Below, one piece after another: positions 52,053-61,174 of a stretch of DNA of 64,000 bases. The stretch is from JAUILA01 sp964563925 (GTDB lineage: Bacteria; Bacteroidota; Bacteroidia; Cytophagales; Cyclobacteriaceae): assembly GCA_964563925.1 (NCBI GenBank), contig CAZLZD010000004.1:1-64000 (forward strand), read 5' to 3'. The position numbers and the translations under genes were made by a program. How positions within the stretch are numbered: the first letter of the stretch is position 1; each line of letters begins with the position of its first letter. The notes under the pieces were generated by a model. The model was not told where the DNA came from, did not search any database, and saw only the letters and a program-made list of their open reading frames with translations.

Positions 52053-54212
52053 ATGATTCGCAATACGATAATTTTACTGGTTGCCTGCCTGAGTGGTCAT
52101 TTCATAGCCACAGGACAGGATAATTCTGATAAATATTTTCTCAGAATCCAACGCTCCGTTGACCCGATAAAGCTCGATGGCGTTCTGGATGAGGAATCGT
52201 GGCAGCAGGCAGATGTGGCCCGGGATTTCTTTCGCATTACCCCCATGGATACAGGATATGCAGAAACACAGACCGAGGTCCGTATGACCTATGATGACAG
52301 GAATATCTACATGGCGGTGATTGCCTGGGATCCATTGCCCGGGGAAAACCTGATTGCTTCCCTGCGTCGGGACTTCAGTTTCGGAAGTAATGATAACTTC
52401 ATCTTTATCATGGATACCTTTCAGGATAAAACGAATGGGTTTTCCTTTGGCGCTTCCGCCGCCGGAGCCCAGTGGGACGGCATGCAGGCAGACGGCGGTG
52501 TCATTGCCCTGGAATGGGATAACAAATGGTATTCTCACGTAGCGCAGTATGAAGACAGGCAGGTTCACGAATACGCCATCCCCTTTAAATCGATCCGGTA
52601 CAAGAAAGGCATAGACCGCTGGGGGATCAACTTCAGCCGCCTGGATACGAAGCGAAATGAGAAGTCTTCATGGGCACCGGTACCGCGCCAGTTTCCAAGT
52701 GTGGCCAGTGCCTTTGCCGGGACCCTGCTCTGGGACCAGCCTCCTCCCCCGGCCGGAACCAACATTTCCCTGATTCCTTATGTTTCCGCCCGCGGATCCA
52801 AAAACCATGAAGCTGGCGAAAATTCAGATTATGACTTTGACGCAGGCTTTGACGCCAAAATTGGTGTGACCTCCTCACTCAACCTGGACCTGACAGTCAA
52901 TCCCGATTTCTCACAGGTAGAGGTCGACAGGCAGGTGACTAACCTGAGCCGCTTTGAACTTTTCTTTCCGGAACGTCGCCAGTTCTTCCTGGAAAACAGC
53001 GACCTGTTTGCCAACTTCGGAGACCGGAATATACGCCCGTTCTTTTCCCGGCGGATCGGACTTCAAAGTCCGATTATTACCGGAGCCAGGCTCAGCGGCA
53101 AAATTAATAAGGACTGGCGTGTCGGTGTCCTGGATATGGTTACAAACCGTGTCGACAGTACCAATTTCCCGGCACAGAATTATTTTGTAGCTGCTTTCCA
53201 GCGGCGGGTATTCGAGCGGTCCAACCTCGCATTTATGGTGGTCAACCGGGATGGGATTGATATCGGACGGGAAGATACACTCACCAATGAATGGAATCGT
53301 GTGATTGGTGCCGACTTTAATCTGTTTTCCGCCGATAACCTTTGGCAGGGCAAGGTGTTCGTCCATGGATCGTTCACACCGGACACGGAAGACCTTTCGC
53401 ATGGTGCCCAACTCGAATATTCCGGGCAAAACCTGAATATTGAGTGGGAACATCAGTATGTGGGTGCCGATTATGTGGCAGAAGTGGGATTCGTACCCCG
53501 TACCGGGTACCTGCGCCTCAACCCCGATATCGGCTATCAGTTCTATCCAAAATCAACAGTGGTCAACCGGCACGGACCCACCATGCGTAACCAGATCTAT
53601 TTTACCAGGGGTTGGGGATTTACCGATCACATTCTAAGCCTGGAGTATGAAGTGCTGCTGCTGAATACAGCCAGCTATTCGGTGCAATATGAAGAGAGCT
53701 TCATAGAACTGACCCAGCCGTTTGATCCGACAAACAATGATAATGTACCGTTGCCCGCCGGTTCAGATTACCGGTTCAGGCAGGTGCGCCTCCAGGTAAA
53801 TTCCGACCGGCGCAAGCGGTGGACTTATACCATGGAGGCTGCATATGGAGGTTTCTTTACGGCTGACCGGACCAACCTGCAAGGAGAATTAAGCTACCGG
53901 TTTCAACCTTACGGCAGTATCGCCGTCACCGGGGATTATAACCGGCTGGAGTTTGAGGAGCAGGCAGAAACCACCGAGTTTTTATTGCTTGGCCCGCGAC
54001 TTGACATTACCTTTTCAGATAAGGTTTTCCTGACTACCTGGCTGCAGTACAACAACCAGATCAATAATGTAAACCTGAACACCCGCTTTCAGTGGCGCTT
54101 TGCCCCGGTTTCCGATCTGTATATTGTGTATACCGATAATTATTTTGCCGATAACTTTCAGGTCAGGAACCGTGCGCTTGTCGTAAAACTCAACTACTGG
54201 TTTAACCTGTAA
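52053..54212 (+). CDS. Exported CBM9-like/DUF5916 outer-membrane-type protein
   Basis: ATG 52053 is preceded by GAGGGAGG and gives 719 residues with a signal peptide (IILLVACLSGHFIATGQ). Residues of about 30-210 form a CBM9-like domain ('KLDGVLDEESWQQADVARDF', 'DRNIYMAVIAWDP', 'DNFIFIMDTFQDKTNGFSFG'). The remainder is DUF5916, a beta-barrel-like region ('LDLTVNPDFSQVEVDRQVTN', 'FFPERRQFFLENSDLFANFG', 'PFFSRRIGLQSP') ending in aromatic 'LNYWFNL', an outer-membrane C-terminal signal. Probably an outer-membrane protein; substrate unknown. Confidence 0.9.
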   Translation: MIRNTIILLVACLSGHFIATGQDNSDKYFLRIQRSVDPIKLDGVLDEESWQQADVARDFFRITPMDTGYAETQTEVRMTYDDRNIYMAVIAWDPLPGENLIASLRRDFSFGSNDNFIFIMDTFQDKTNGFSFGASAAGAQWDGMQADGGVIALEWDNKWYSHVAQYEDRQVHEYAIPFKSIRYKKGIDRWGINFSRLDTKRNEKSSWAPVPRQFPSVASAFAGTLLWDQPPPPAGTNISLIPYVSARGSKNHEAGENSDYDFDAGFDAKIGVTSSLNLDLTVNPDFSQVEVDRQVTNLSRFELFFPERRQFFLENSDLFANFGDRNIRPFFSRRIGLQSPIITGARLSGKINKDWRVGVLDMVTNRVDSTNFPAQNYFVAAFQRRVFERSNLAFMVVNRDGIDIGREDTLTNEWNRVIGADFNLFSADNLWQGKVFVHGSFTPDTEDLSHGAQLEYSGQNLNIEWEHQYVGADYVAEVGFVPRTGYLRLNPDIGYQFYPKSTVVNRHGPTMRNQIYFTRGWGFTDHILSLEYEVLLLNTASYSVQYEESFIELTQPFDPTNNDNVPLPAGSDYRFRQVRLQVNSDRRKRWTYTMEAAYGGFFTADRTNLQGELSYRFQPYGSIAVTGDYNRLEFEEQAETTEFLLLGPRLDITFSDKVFLTTWLQYNNQINNVNLNTRFQWRFAPVSDLYIVYTDNYFADNFQVRNRALVVKLNYWFNL

Positions 54213-54289
54213 AGAAGGCATCTTGCCCGGTCTGTGGCACAATACTGGGAGAATATGTATATTCGTCAACCACCCAACCCATATACAGA

Positions 54290-54745
54290 GTGATCCTTGA
54301 ACTGACTCAGAAACCGGGACCGGACCGGCCCGCTAAACTGAATAAATATCTTGACCGCCTGAACCGGCTGGTTGACGCGTTGAAGAAGAATGAACCGGAC
54401 CGGTCTCATGAAGATGTCCTGAATACAGCTATCCACAACCTGAATCATTTTCACGGAAACGACCATGAAATGATTGACCAGGCCAGGCTTACCTATAAAC
54501 GGATGTATGATTATGTCCTGAAGGAAATGGGGCTCGTGCCCCGGGGGTATTACCAGGCCCTGTGGATCGGACTTGGAATGGCCATTTTCGGTGTCCCCCT
54601 GGGAATGGCGATGGGAGCTGCGCTCGGTAATTTTGCGTTCATTGGAATCGGACCGGGTATGGGTCTGCCCATTGGCATTGCCATCGGTACCGAAAAAGAC
54701 AAGAAAGCAGCCAGGGAAGGCAGGCAGCTCGATTTCAAGGAATAA
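54290..54745 (+). CDS. Protein with glycine-rich membrane hairpin, unknown
   Basis: A 151-residue frame starting with GTG at 54290; no earlier in-frame ATG exists. The N-terminal 90 residues are helical and charged ('AKLNKYLDRLNRLVDALKKN'), followed by a glycine-rich hydrophobic pair 'LWIGLGMAIFGVPLGMAMGA' and 'IGIGPGMGLPIGIAIG', and a charged tail. The glycine pattern recalls glycine-zipper membrane inserts. No family recognised. Confidence 0.65.
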   Translation: MILELTQKPGPDRPAKLNKYLDRLNRLVDALKKNEPDRSHEDVLNTAIHNLNHFHGNDHEMIDQARLTYKRMYDYVLKEMGLVPRGYYQALWIGLGMAIFGVPLGMAMGAALGNFAFIGIGPGMGLPIGIAIGTEKDKKAAREGRQLDFKE

Positions 54746-54829
54746 CCAGCCCTGTAAAATCGAATTTATTTGCAGAGGAATTTCCATATATTAAGCAGAA
54801 TTCTGATAACCAAAACCTCATCCATATTC

Positions 54830-57361
54830 ATGACTATCCCGCTCCCGGTTAATCGCAACGCTCTTTTCATTGTATACTTTCTCCTGTTCCTGGCCGGCAC
54901 GACTGGTTGCCAGTCGGAAGAGGAGTCCTCCGAATCAATGGACGATCTTCCGCAAATCACCGTGCCGGAAGGGTTTGAAGTGACTATGCTCCATTCTCCG
55001 TCTGCAAACGGCCAGGGATCCTGGGTCTCACTGACCAGCGATGACCAGGGCCGCATTATTGCATCCGACCAGTACGGACGACTCTACCGCCTTACCGTGG
55101 AGGATGATGACGTGTTGATTGACAGTATTACCATGGAGGTCGGAAGTGCCCAGGGTCTGCTCTATGCGCATGGTGGTTTATATGTCAGTGTGAATGCTGA
55201 GGGAGAAAGCGGACTATACAAACTGACGGACAGTGATGGCGATGATAAGTATGACAGGAAGGATAAACTCGTAAGCCTGGAAGGATTCGGGGAACACGGT
55301 CCGCACGGGATTATCCTTGGCCCGGAAGGTAAATCGATATTTCTGATTGCCGGCAATCATACCCTGGTGCCCGATTCCTTCTCGTCCGTGCTTCACCACA
55401 ACTGGCGTGAAGACCGGCTGTTCAGTGCAGTGCTGGATCCGCGCGGACACGCCAATGATATAAAACCACCTGGCGGATGGATCGCACGGTCTGATGATCA
55501 GGGGAAATCCTGGGAGGTAATTGCGTCGGGTTTCAGGAATGCCTATGATATTGCCTTTAATCATCTCGGAGACCTTTTTACTTATGATTCCGACATGGAA
55601 TGGGACCTGGGTACACCCTGGTACAGGCCAACCAGGGTCTGTCATGTTATTCCCGGGGCCGAATTCGGATGGCGCACAGGCTCTGCCAAGTGGCCCGCCT
55701 ATTACCCCGACAATTTACCCGGGATTCTTGATGTCGGACAAGGCTCGCCTACAGGGATCATTTTTGGCTACCAGGCAGCCTTTCCTGCGGACTACCAGCA
55801 TAAACTTTTCATAGCTGACTGGAGTTTCGGAACCATTTATTCCGTTGAACTGAAACGCCAGGGAGCAAGCTACTCAGCCAGCAAGGAGGAATTCCTGAGC
55901 GGAACACCACTTCCGGTTTCGGACCTTATTTTCGCAGGAGATGGCAACATGTATTTTACCACCGGCGGCCGGCGTGGCACTTCCTATCTGTACAGGGTAC
56001 GCTATTCCGGTGAGCAATCCACCGCACCAGTCAAACCGCCGTTTGTATTGAATGAAGAACAACAACTTTTACGAACATTGACAAGTCCGGCCGTATCCAT
56101 GGACTTCATCTGGAAATGCCTCGGTCATCCGGACAGGTTTATCCGATATGCCGCCAGGGTAGCCCTGGAAAAAGAGCCCTTCGACACCTGGCAAAACAGG
56201 TTCACGGAGGTGACTGATCCTCAAACCGTGATCAACGCGGCGCTCGCCGCAATCCGCCTGACCGACGGATCGGAAAACCCGCTGATACTTGAAAAGCTCA
56301 TGCAAATTGACCCATCCGGCCTTTCGGAAGAGGCAACACTGGCCCTGGTCAGGGCTTATGCCCTGTACAGTATACGTACCGGGACACATAACCGGAACAT
56401 TCTCGCTCATTTGCCCGAATTTCCAAGTGAAATTCCCGCTCTCGACCGGGAACTTACCGATTTACTGGTATACCTGGGCGAGGAACGTGTAATACAGCCA
56501 GCCCTTGCCATGATGGAAACGGCACGGCCGGGTGCAGAATCCGAACTAACTCCGGAAGATGTCCTCGCACGTAGTGATCAATATGGCCCTACCGTAAAAG
56601 CCATGCTTGAAAACCGGCCTGCCGAACAGGGCCTTGCCCTGGCCATGGCCCTGAGTCATATGGAGAATGGGTGGACAAGCGAATCGCGTGAAAAATACTT
56701 CAAATGGTTCTACGATGCACTGGATAAGAGCGGGGGGATGAGCTATGCCGGATTTGTGGAATTTATCAGGCTTCAGGCACTTGCCAATGTGCCACCCTCC
56801 GAGCGGGAACGACTTGCTGAAATCTCCGGTGAGGCATTGCTCAATAAACCCAGCTACGATCCTGACCTAACCCCGCCTGAAGGCCCGGGAAGAAACTGGA
56901 CACTGTCAGAAGCGATGCGGGCCGTGAATAACGACAACTATCAGCCCGAACTCGTGCGGGGGGAAGAATTATACCGGGGCCTGCTGTGCGCCTCCTGCCA
57001 TGCCATCAATGGGCAGGGCGGAAACGTGGGACCGGATCTGACCCAGGCCGGCACAAGATTCTCCAAATATGACCTGCTCATGTCCATGATCTCGCCCAGT
57101 TCCTCAATATCGGATCAGTATGCAGCTACCCTGTATACCTTGTCAGACGGGAATACCCTCATCGGGCGGACCGTACGCACAACCGAAGACAGCATATATA
57201 TAAATATTAATCCGTACATTACCGACAATGTGGCTTTGGCACGCAATCAGATTCAATCGGAGAAACCCTCGCCGGTATCACTGATGCCCGGCGGACTGAT
57301 CAACAGCCTGAACGAAGATGAATTACGTGACCTCATGGCTTACCTGGTTGCTGAGAAATAA
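54830..57361 (+). CDS. PVC-type haem-binding lipoprotein with c-type cytochrome domain
   Basis: ATG 54830 gives 843 residues with a lipoprotein signal (lipobox TTGC). The N-terminal 400 residues are a glucose/sorbosone-dehydrogenase-like propeller ('GLLYAHGGLYVSVNAEGESG', 'EHGPHGIILGPEG', 'GFRNAYDIAFNHLGDLFTYD'). Residues of about 430-660 are helical, HEAT-like. The C-terminal cytochrome c has Cys720-Ala-Ser-Cys723-His724 and 'GGNVGPDLTQAGTRFS', ending in 'VSLMPGGLINSLNEDELRDL' with the Met ligand. Such proteins oxidise carbohydrates in the periplasm or on the surface and pass electrons to haem c. It resembles the partial gene at the left edge. Confidence 0.9.
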   Translation: MTIPLPVNRNALFIVYFLLFLAGTTGCQSEEESSESMDDLPQITVPEGFEVTMLHSPSANGQGSWVSLTSDDQGRIIASDQYGRLYRLTVEDDDVLIDSITMEVGSAQGLLYAHGGLYVSVNAEGESGLYKLTDSDGDDKYDRKDKLVSLEGFGEHGPHGIILGPEGKSIFLIAGNHTLVPDSFSSVLHHNWREDRLFSAVLDPRGHANDIKPPGGWIARSDDQGKSWEVIASGFRNAYDIAFNHLGDLFTYDSDMEWDLGTPWYRPTRVCHVIPGAEFGWRTGSAKWPAYYPDNLPGILDVGQGSPTGIIFGYQAAFPADYQHKLFIADWSFGTIYSVELKRQGASYSASKEEFLSGTPLPVSDLIFAGDGNMYFTTGGRRGTSYLYRVRYSGEQSTAPVKPPFVLNEEQQLLRTLTSPAVSMDFIWKCLGHPDRFIRYAARVALEKEPFDTWQNRFTEVTDPQTVINAALAAIRLTDGSENPLILEKLMQIDPSGLSEEATLALVRAYALYSIRTGTHNRNILAHLPEFPSEIPALDRELTDLLVYLGEERVIQPALAMMETARPGAESELTPEDVLARSDQYGPTVKAMLENRPAEQGLALAMALSHMENGWTSESREKYFKWFYDALDKSGGMSYAGFVEFIRLQALANVPPSERERLAEISGEALLNKPSYDPDLTPPEGPGRNWTLSEAMRAVNNDNYQPELVRGEELYRGLLCASCHAINGQGGNVGPDLTQAGTRFSKYDLLMSMISPSSSISDQYAATLYTLSDGNTLIGRTVRTTEDSIYININPYITDNVALARNQIQSEKPSPVSLMPGGLINSLNEDELRDLMAYLVAEK

Positions 57362-57376
57362 CCTAAATCCACGTAA

Positions 57377-58330
57377 ATGAAGAATTACACGTGCTTCCTT
57401 CCCGTACTGCTGATTGTATGTGCCTTCTCTATGCAATGTACCAGCCCGCCAGAAACTGCAACCCTCGTCCCTGGGGAAGGAAAATTAACAACCCCTGACG
57501 GGGAGGTTTGGTACAAGATTTCGGGAGACGGCGACGAATTGCCGGTGGTCTTGCTGCACGGCGGCCCTGCGTATGCCAGTTTCTATTTAAAACCTTTTGA
57601 AGCGCTCGCTGCAGACCGGCCGGTAATACGCTATGACCAGTCTGGTTGTGGGAAGTCAGGCCGCCTCACCGATGAATCACTCTTTACGGTAGATCATTAT
57701 GTGGAAGAACTCGAGGCGTTGCGCAAGCACCTGCAGATCGAAAAATGGCATGTTTACGGGCATTCCTGGGGCACCATGCTGGGTATGAGTTATTACAACC
57801 GGTATCCCGAAACGGTAGCTTCACTTACCCTGGCAAGTCCGTGCCTCAGCTCGGCAGAATGGGAACGCAGCACACGTGCGCTGCTCACCTCATACCCCCC
57901 CGAATTGCAGGAAGCAGTAGTGCGGGCTGACTCTACCGGCAATTACCAGGATTCCCTGTACCTGGTGACGATGAATAAGTTTTACGAGGATTATGTTTTT
58001 GGAAACAAAGTCATTGAGGCTGACCTGGACAGCACGATGAGTACCTATGGCCCGGAGATTTATGAACACATGTGGGGAGCCAGCGAATTTACCCTGAGCG
58101 GCACGTTGAAGGATTTTGATGTGACCGGCGATTTGCCTGGGGTGAAAGTTCCGGTATTGCTGACGGTGGGAGAATTTGACGAGATCAACCCTGAAATCGT
58201 TAAAGCCTGGGGGATGGAGATTCCCGACTCCAGGGTGGTGATTTTCGAAGGAGCCAGTCACATGACCCCCTGGAATGCGGAAAAAGAAAGTATCGAAGTA
58301 CAGCGGGTGTTCCTCAAAGAATCTGAGTAA
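57377..58330 (+). CDS. Proline-iminopeptidase-like alpha/beta-hydrolase lipoprotein
   Basis: A 317-residue lipoprotein (lipobox SMQC, Cys21). The oxyanion motif HGGP is at 61-64, 'YDQSGCGKSGRL' follows, and the nucleophile is Ser130 in 'VYGHSWGTMLGMSYYNRYPE'. The acid is in 'LLTVGEFDEINPEIV' and the His in 'FEGASHMTPWN'. The HGGP motif and the length fit proline iminopeptidases and related S33 enzymes that remove N-terminal residues. It starts 15 bases after the cytochrome protein. Confidence 0.9.
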   Translation: MKNYTCFLPVLLIVCAFSMQCTSPPETATLVPGEGKLTTPDGEVWYKISGDGDELPVVLLHGGPAYASFYLKPFEALAADRPVIRYDQSGCGKSGRLTDESLFTVDHYVEELEALRKHLQIEKWHVYGHSWGTMLGMSYYNRYPETVASLTLASPCLSSAEWERSTRALLTSYPPELQEAVVRADSTGNYQDSLYLVTMNKFYEDYVFGNKVIEADLDSTMSTYGPEIYEHMWGASEFTLSGTLKDFDVTGDLPGVKVPVLLTVGEFDEINPEIVKAWGMEIPDSRVVIFEGASHMTPWNAEKESIEVQRVFLKESE

Positions 58331-58379
58331 ACGGATATTCCTATACTGCCCGTGGGTTCGCAGGAAAAGTGACAACCTT

Positions 58380-59300
58380 TTAGAAACTGAACCGCCCCAG
58401 GAACTCCTGCAGTTCGTCTTTAAAGGACATATCATTCTTCAGGCCTAATGCCGTGGCAAGTTCTGTGTCACGCCGTACTTTAAGCTCACGTAGCTTAAGG
58501 TGCTGATTGATAAAGATAAATTCCAGCTCAGGAATAAGCATTTTCAGGTCATCCACAATGTCAAGCACCGTAATATTCCGGTCTACCAGGTTGTAGGTCC
58601 CTGACTGAACCTTTCCGTCGAGTAACCTGCTTAGTCCGGCGGCCACATTCCGGATATGGATGAACGCACGATGCTGCCGGCCGTCACCATGAATCTGGAC
58701 CTGCCTGTTAAAATTCGCCTCAAAAACGAATTTATTGATCACCGCATCAAAGCGCATACTCGGATTAAATCCATATACATTGCCGCACCGCATGATAAAG
58801 GTATCGCGGGAATCACTCAGTCTCTTCACGTGCTCTTCGCCCCGAAGCTTGGAGGTACCGTAAAAGGTACGGGGATTAGGTATGGTTTTCTCATCCACCT
58901 CCTTGCGCGAGGCCCCGTAAACGCCCGTACTGCTTGCATATATCACCTTTTTCACCTCACTCTCCTCAATGGCGTAGACCAGTTCGGCCGTACCCCAGTG
59001 ATTGACCTGCTCGAAAAAATGCGGGTCGGTGTTGGCAAAAGGTGTGGTTACCTTCGCCGCCAGGTGATACACGACATCGGCCTCTTTCAGGACCTTCCGG
59101 AGATTGCGGGAATCGAGTAATTCCCCCTTGTTGAATGTAAGCTTTTCCCTGTGGCGGAGTTGTGAGCCAAGGAACAGGTTGAAATTGGACCGGCTGAGGT
59201 TGTCATAGACAATGATCTCCTCCACATCGTCACGCAGCTGTAAATTCTCAACCAACTCGGTGCCGATATATCCGGCACCTCCGAAAACAATTACTTTCAT
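58380..59300 (-). CDS. NAD-dependent nucleotide-sugar epimerase/dehydratase
   Basis: The start at 59300 (1 base after the cysH stop) gives 306 residues of an extended SDR. The NAD motif GGAGYIG is at 7-13, the catalytic serine in 'VIYASSTGVYG', and the Tyr/Lys pair in 'FYGTSKLRGEEHV'. 'CGNVYGFNPSMRFDAVINKF' and 'HGDGRQHRAFIHIRNVAAGL' are typical of nucleotide-sugar epimerases. It lacks clear features that would name the substrate. Tight coupling to cysH is unusual. Confidence 0.9.
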   Translation of the reverse strand: MKVIVFGGAGYIGTELVENLQLRDDVEEIIVYDNLSRSNFNLFLGSQLRHREKLTFNKGELLDSRNLRKVLKEADVVYHLAAKVTTPFANTDPHFFEQVNHWGTAELVYAIEESEVKKVIYASSTGVYGASRKEVDEKTIPNPRTFYGTSKLRGEEHVKRLSDSRDTFIMRCGNVYGFNPSMRFDAVINKFVFEANFNRQVQIHGDGRQHRAFIHIRNVAAGLSRLLDGKVQSGTYNLVDRNITVLDIVDDLKMLIPELEFIFINQHLKLRELKVRRDTELATALGLKNDMSFKDELQEFLGRFSF

Positions 59301-59301
59301 G

Positions 59302-59958
59302 TCAGTTCTTAACCAGGTCAGTGTGGAGACCACACTCCACTTTATTCATTCCATACCACCTCGCCTCACGTTCCATCATCTCGGGATCCACTTTACGGGT
59401 GCAGGGTTCACAACCGATACTTATATATCCCTGATCCTCCAACGGATGTTTTGGCAAATCATGCTCTTTCCGGTAGTCATAAATCATTTTAGCCGACCAG
59501 TCAAGCATCGGGTGAAACCGTATCGTACCGTGCGGCGCCGGCTGCTCTACCTTCATCGCCTTCCGGACCGCACTCTGGTCGGCCCGTACCCCGTTGATCC
59601 ACACATCGTATTTTCGCAGCAAACCATCAACCGGCTGGGTCTTGTTAAGGTAACAGCAATGGTCCGGGTCTGAAGTGAACAACAGCCTACCCTCTGAATC
59701 ACGTTGCATATACTTGGGCGTGGATGGCTGCAGGTCAATGGTATTCAGACCAAATGCAGCCGAGACCTCATCTTTAAACGCAACGGTAGCCGGAAAATGA
59801 TACCCCGTGTTAATAAAGACCACAGGAATGGAGGGATCAATGCGGCTGATGATATGCAGCATAACGAGACTGTGCGATTGAAAGGAAGAGGTGGTGAACA
59901 TCCGTCTTCCCTCAGACGTATAGGTACCTAATTGCGCTTTGATTTCCTCAAATGTCAT
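59302..59958 (-). CDS. cysH: Assimilatory (phospho)adenylyl-sulfate reductase, [4Fe-4S] type
   Basis: Starting at 59958 gives 218 residues. Cys101-Cys102 ('DHCCYLNK') and Cys183-x-x-Cys186 ('GCEPCTR') form the [4Fe-4S] site of APS-type reductases, and Cys209 in 'VECGLH' is the catalytic cysteine. It reduces APS, possibly PAPS, to sulfite using thioredoxin or glutaredoxin. The cluster would be supplied by the suf system in this window. The gene is divergent from the PTPS/folE operon. Confidence 0.93.
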   Translation of the reverse strand: MTFEEIKAQLGTYTSEGRRMFTTSSFQSHSLVMLHIISRIDPSIPVVFINTGYHFPATVAFKDEVSAAFGLNTIDLQPSTPKYMQRDSEGRLLFTSDPDHCCYLNKTQPVDGLLRKYDVWINGVRADQSAVRKAMKVEQPAPHGTIRFHPMLDWSAKMIYDYRKEHDLPKHPLEDQGYISIGCEPCTRKVDPEMMEREARWYGMNKVECGLHTDLVKN

Positions 59959-60057
59959 AGCCGAAGGATTGAATGTCAAAGATATATAATTACGCATCCC
60001 ATCAAAAGGAGTTGCAACCGTTACCTTTTATTCCTGCAATTCTTGCTATACTTGTAT

Positions 60058-60089
60058 TTTGTTTAACAAAAAGGAACCATTTGTTAAAC
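60058..60089. promoter_or_regulatory. Candidate operator upstream of the PTPS/folE/marR operon
   Basis: TTTGTTTAACAAA at 60058-60070 is a perfect palindrome around one base. A second copy of its left half, TTTGTTAAAC, is at 60080-60089. Both lie between cysH and the PTPS gene; a MarR-type regulator is encoded in the same operon. TATACTTG just upstream may be a -7 box. Confidence 0.4.
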
Positions 60090-60107
60090 TATATGTTAGA
60101 ACATACA

Positions 60108-60515
60108 ATGAAAGTAGCTGTTTTCCGAAAAGAGCATTTCAATGCTGCCCACAGGCTTCACAACCCGGAATGGGATGAGGATACCAACCAGAAGGTGTTT
60201 GGCAAATGCAACAACCCAAATTATCACGGGCATAACTATGAGCTCATCGTAAGGTTGACAGGAGAGGTGGACCGGCGTACCGGGTACGTCTACGACATGA
60301 AAGAGCTTAGCGACCTGATCAAAACGCACGTCCTCAGTAAGTTTGACCATAAAAACCTTAACCTCGACGTGCCTCAGTTCAGGGAACTGAATCCTACCGC
60401 CGAAAACATTGCTGTTGTGATCCATGACTTACTACGGGATCAAATAAAACCGGAGATTGATATTAAAGTAACACTCTATGAAACCCCAAGAAATTATGTC
60501 GAATACCCCGTTTGA
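60108..60515 (+). CDS. queD: 6-pyruvoyl-tetrahydropterin synthase / QueD-family protein
   Basis: The start at 60108 (60093 is possible) gives 135 residues. Zinc ligands are His15 in 'HFNAAHRL' and His40 and His42 in 'CNNPNYHGHNY', with catalytic Cys34. The spacing Cys-x5-His-Gly-His is that of eukaryote-type PTPS rather than the short CxxxHGH of many QueD proteins. Either tetrahydropterin or queuosine (6-carboxytetrahydropterin) synthesis is possible. folE overlaps its end, so substrate and enzyme are made together. Confidence 0.9.
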   Translation: MKVAVFRKEHFNAAHRLHNPEWDEDTNQKVFGKCNNPNYHGHNYELIVRLTGEVDRRTGYVYDMKELSDLIKTHVLSKFDHKNLNLDVPQFRELNPTAENIAVVIHDLLRDQIKPEIDIKVTLYETPRNYVEYPV

Positions 60516-61155
60516 CGTGGAAAGCTATGGCGATGACCACGTTGGAAGCGCAGAGAACACCCCGATGAGGGCCGACGCCTTTGATTTGTCAGACGGCGAA
60601 AAAATGGCAAAAATTGAGCTGCTCTTTACCGAAATTATGGAAACACTCGGGCTTGACCTTACTGATGACTCGCTGCGGGGCACCCCTAAAAGGGTGGCAA
60701 AAATGTATGTGAAGGAAATATTCAGTGGATTGAATCCCGCGAATAAACCGCATGCCACCTTGTTCGAGAATAAGTACAAATACGACCAGATGCTCGTGGA
60801 GAAGGACATTACCTTTTACAGCCATTGCGAACATCACTTCGTACCCATCTACGGCAAGGCACATGTCGCGTACATATCCAGCGGAAAGGTTATCGGCCTT
60901 TCAAAGATCAACCGGATTGTCCAGTATTTTGCCAAACGCCCCCAGGTCCAGGAGCGTCTGACCATGCAGATCGGTAAGGAACTCACCAAGATACTTAAGA
61001 CCGAAGATGTGGCCGTGGTGGTGGATGCCACCCACCTTTGCGTGGCCTCCAGGGGTGTCAATGACACCAACAGCATGACAGGAACGGCTTATTTTTCAGG
61101 AAAGTTTAAAGAGAATCAGACAAAAAATGAATTCTTGAATTATATTAACACCTGA
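60496..61155 (+). CDS. folE: GTP cyclohydrolase I
   Basis: Starting at 60496 (20-base overlap) gives 219 residues; the ATG at 60478 is an alternative. Zinc ligands are in 'FYSHCEHHFVPIYG' and 'THLCVASRG', and 'LTDDSLRGTPKRVAKMYVKE', 'GKVIGLSKINRIVQYFAKRP' and 'QERLTMQIGKEL' are family blocks. It turns GTP into dihydroneopterin triphosphate, the entry to folate, biopterin and queuosine. It is the second gene of a three-gene unit with a PTPS homologue and a MarR regulator. Confidence 0.96.
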   Translation: MSNTPFDVESYGDDHVGSAENTPMRADAFDLSDGEKMAKIELLFTEIMETLGLDLTDDSLRGTPKRVAKMYVKEIFSGLNPANKPHATLFENKYKYDQMLVEKDITFYSHCEHHFVPIYGKAHVAYISSGKVIGLSKINRIVQYFAKRPQVQERLTMQIGKELTKILKTEDVAVVVDATHLCVASRGVNDTNSMTGTAYFSGKFKENQTKNEFLNYINT

Positions 61156-61174
61156 TAGCATCCTGATCCGCCCT

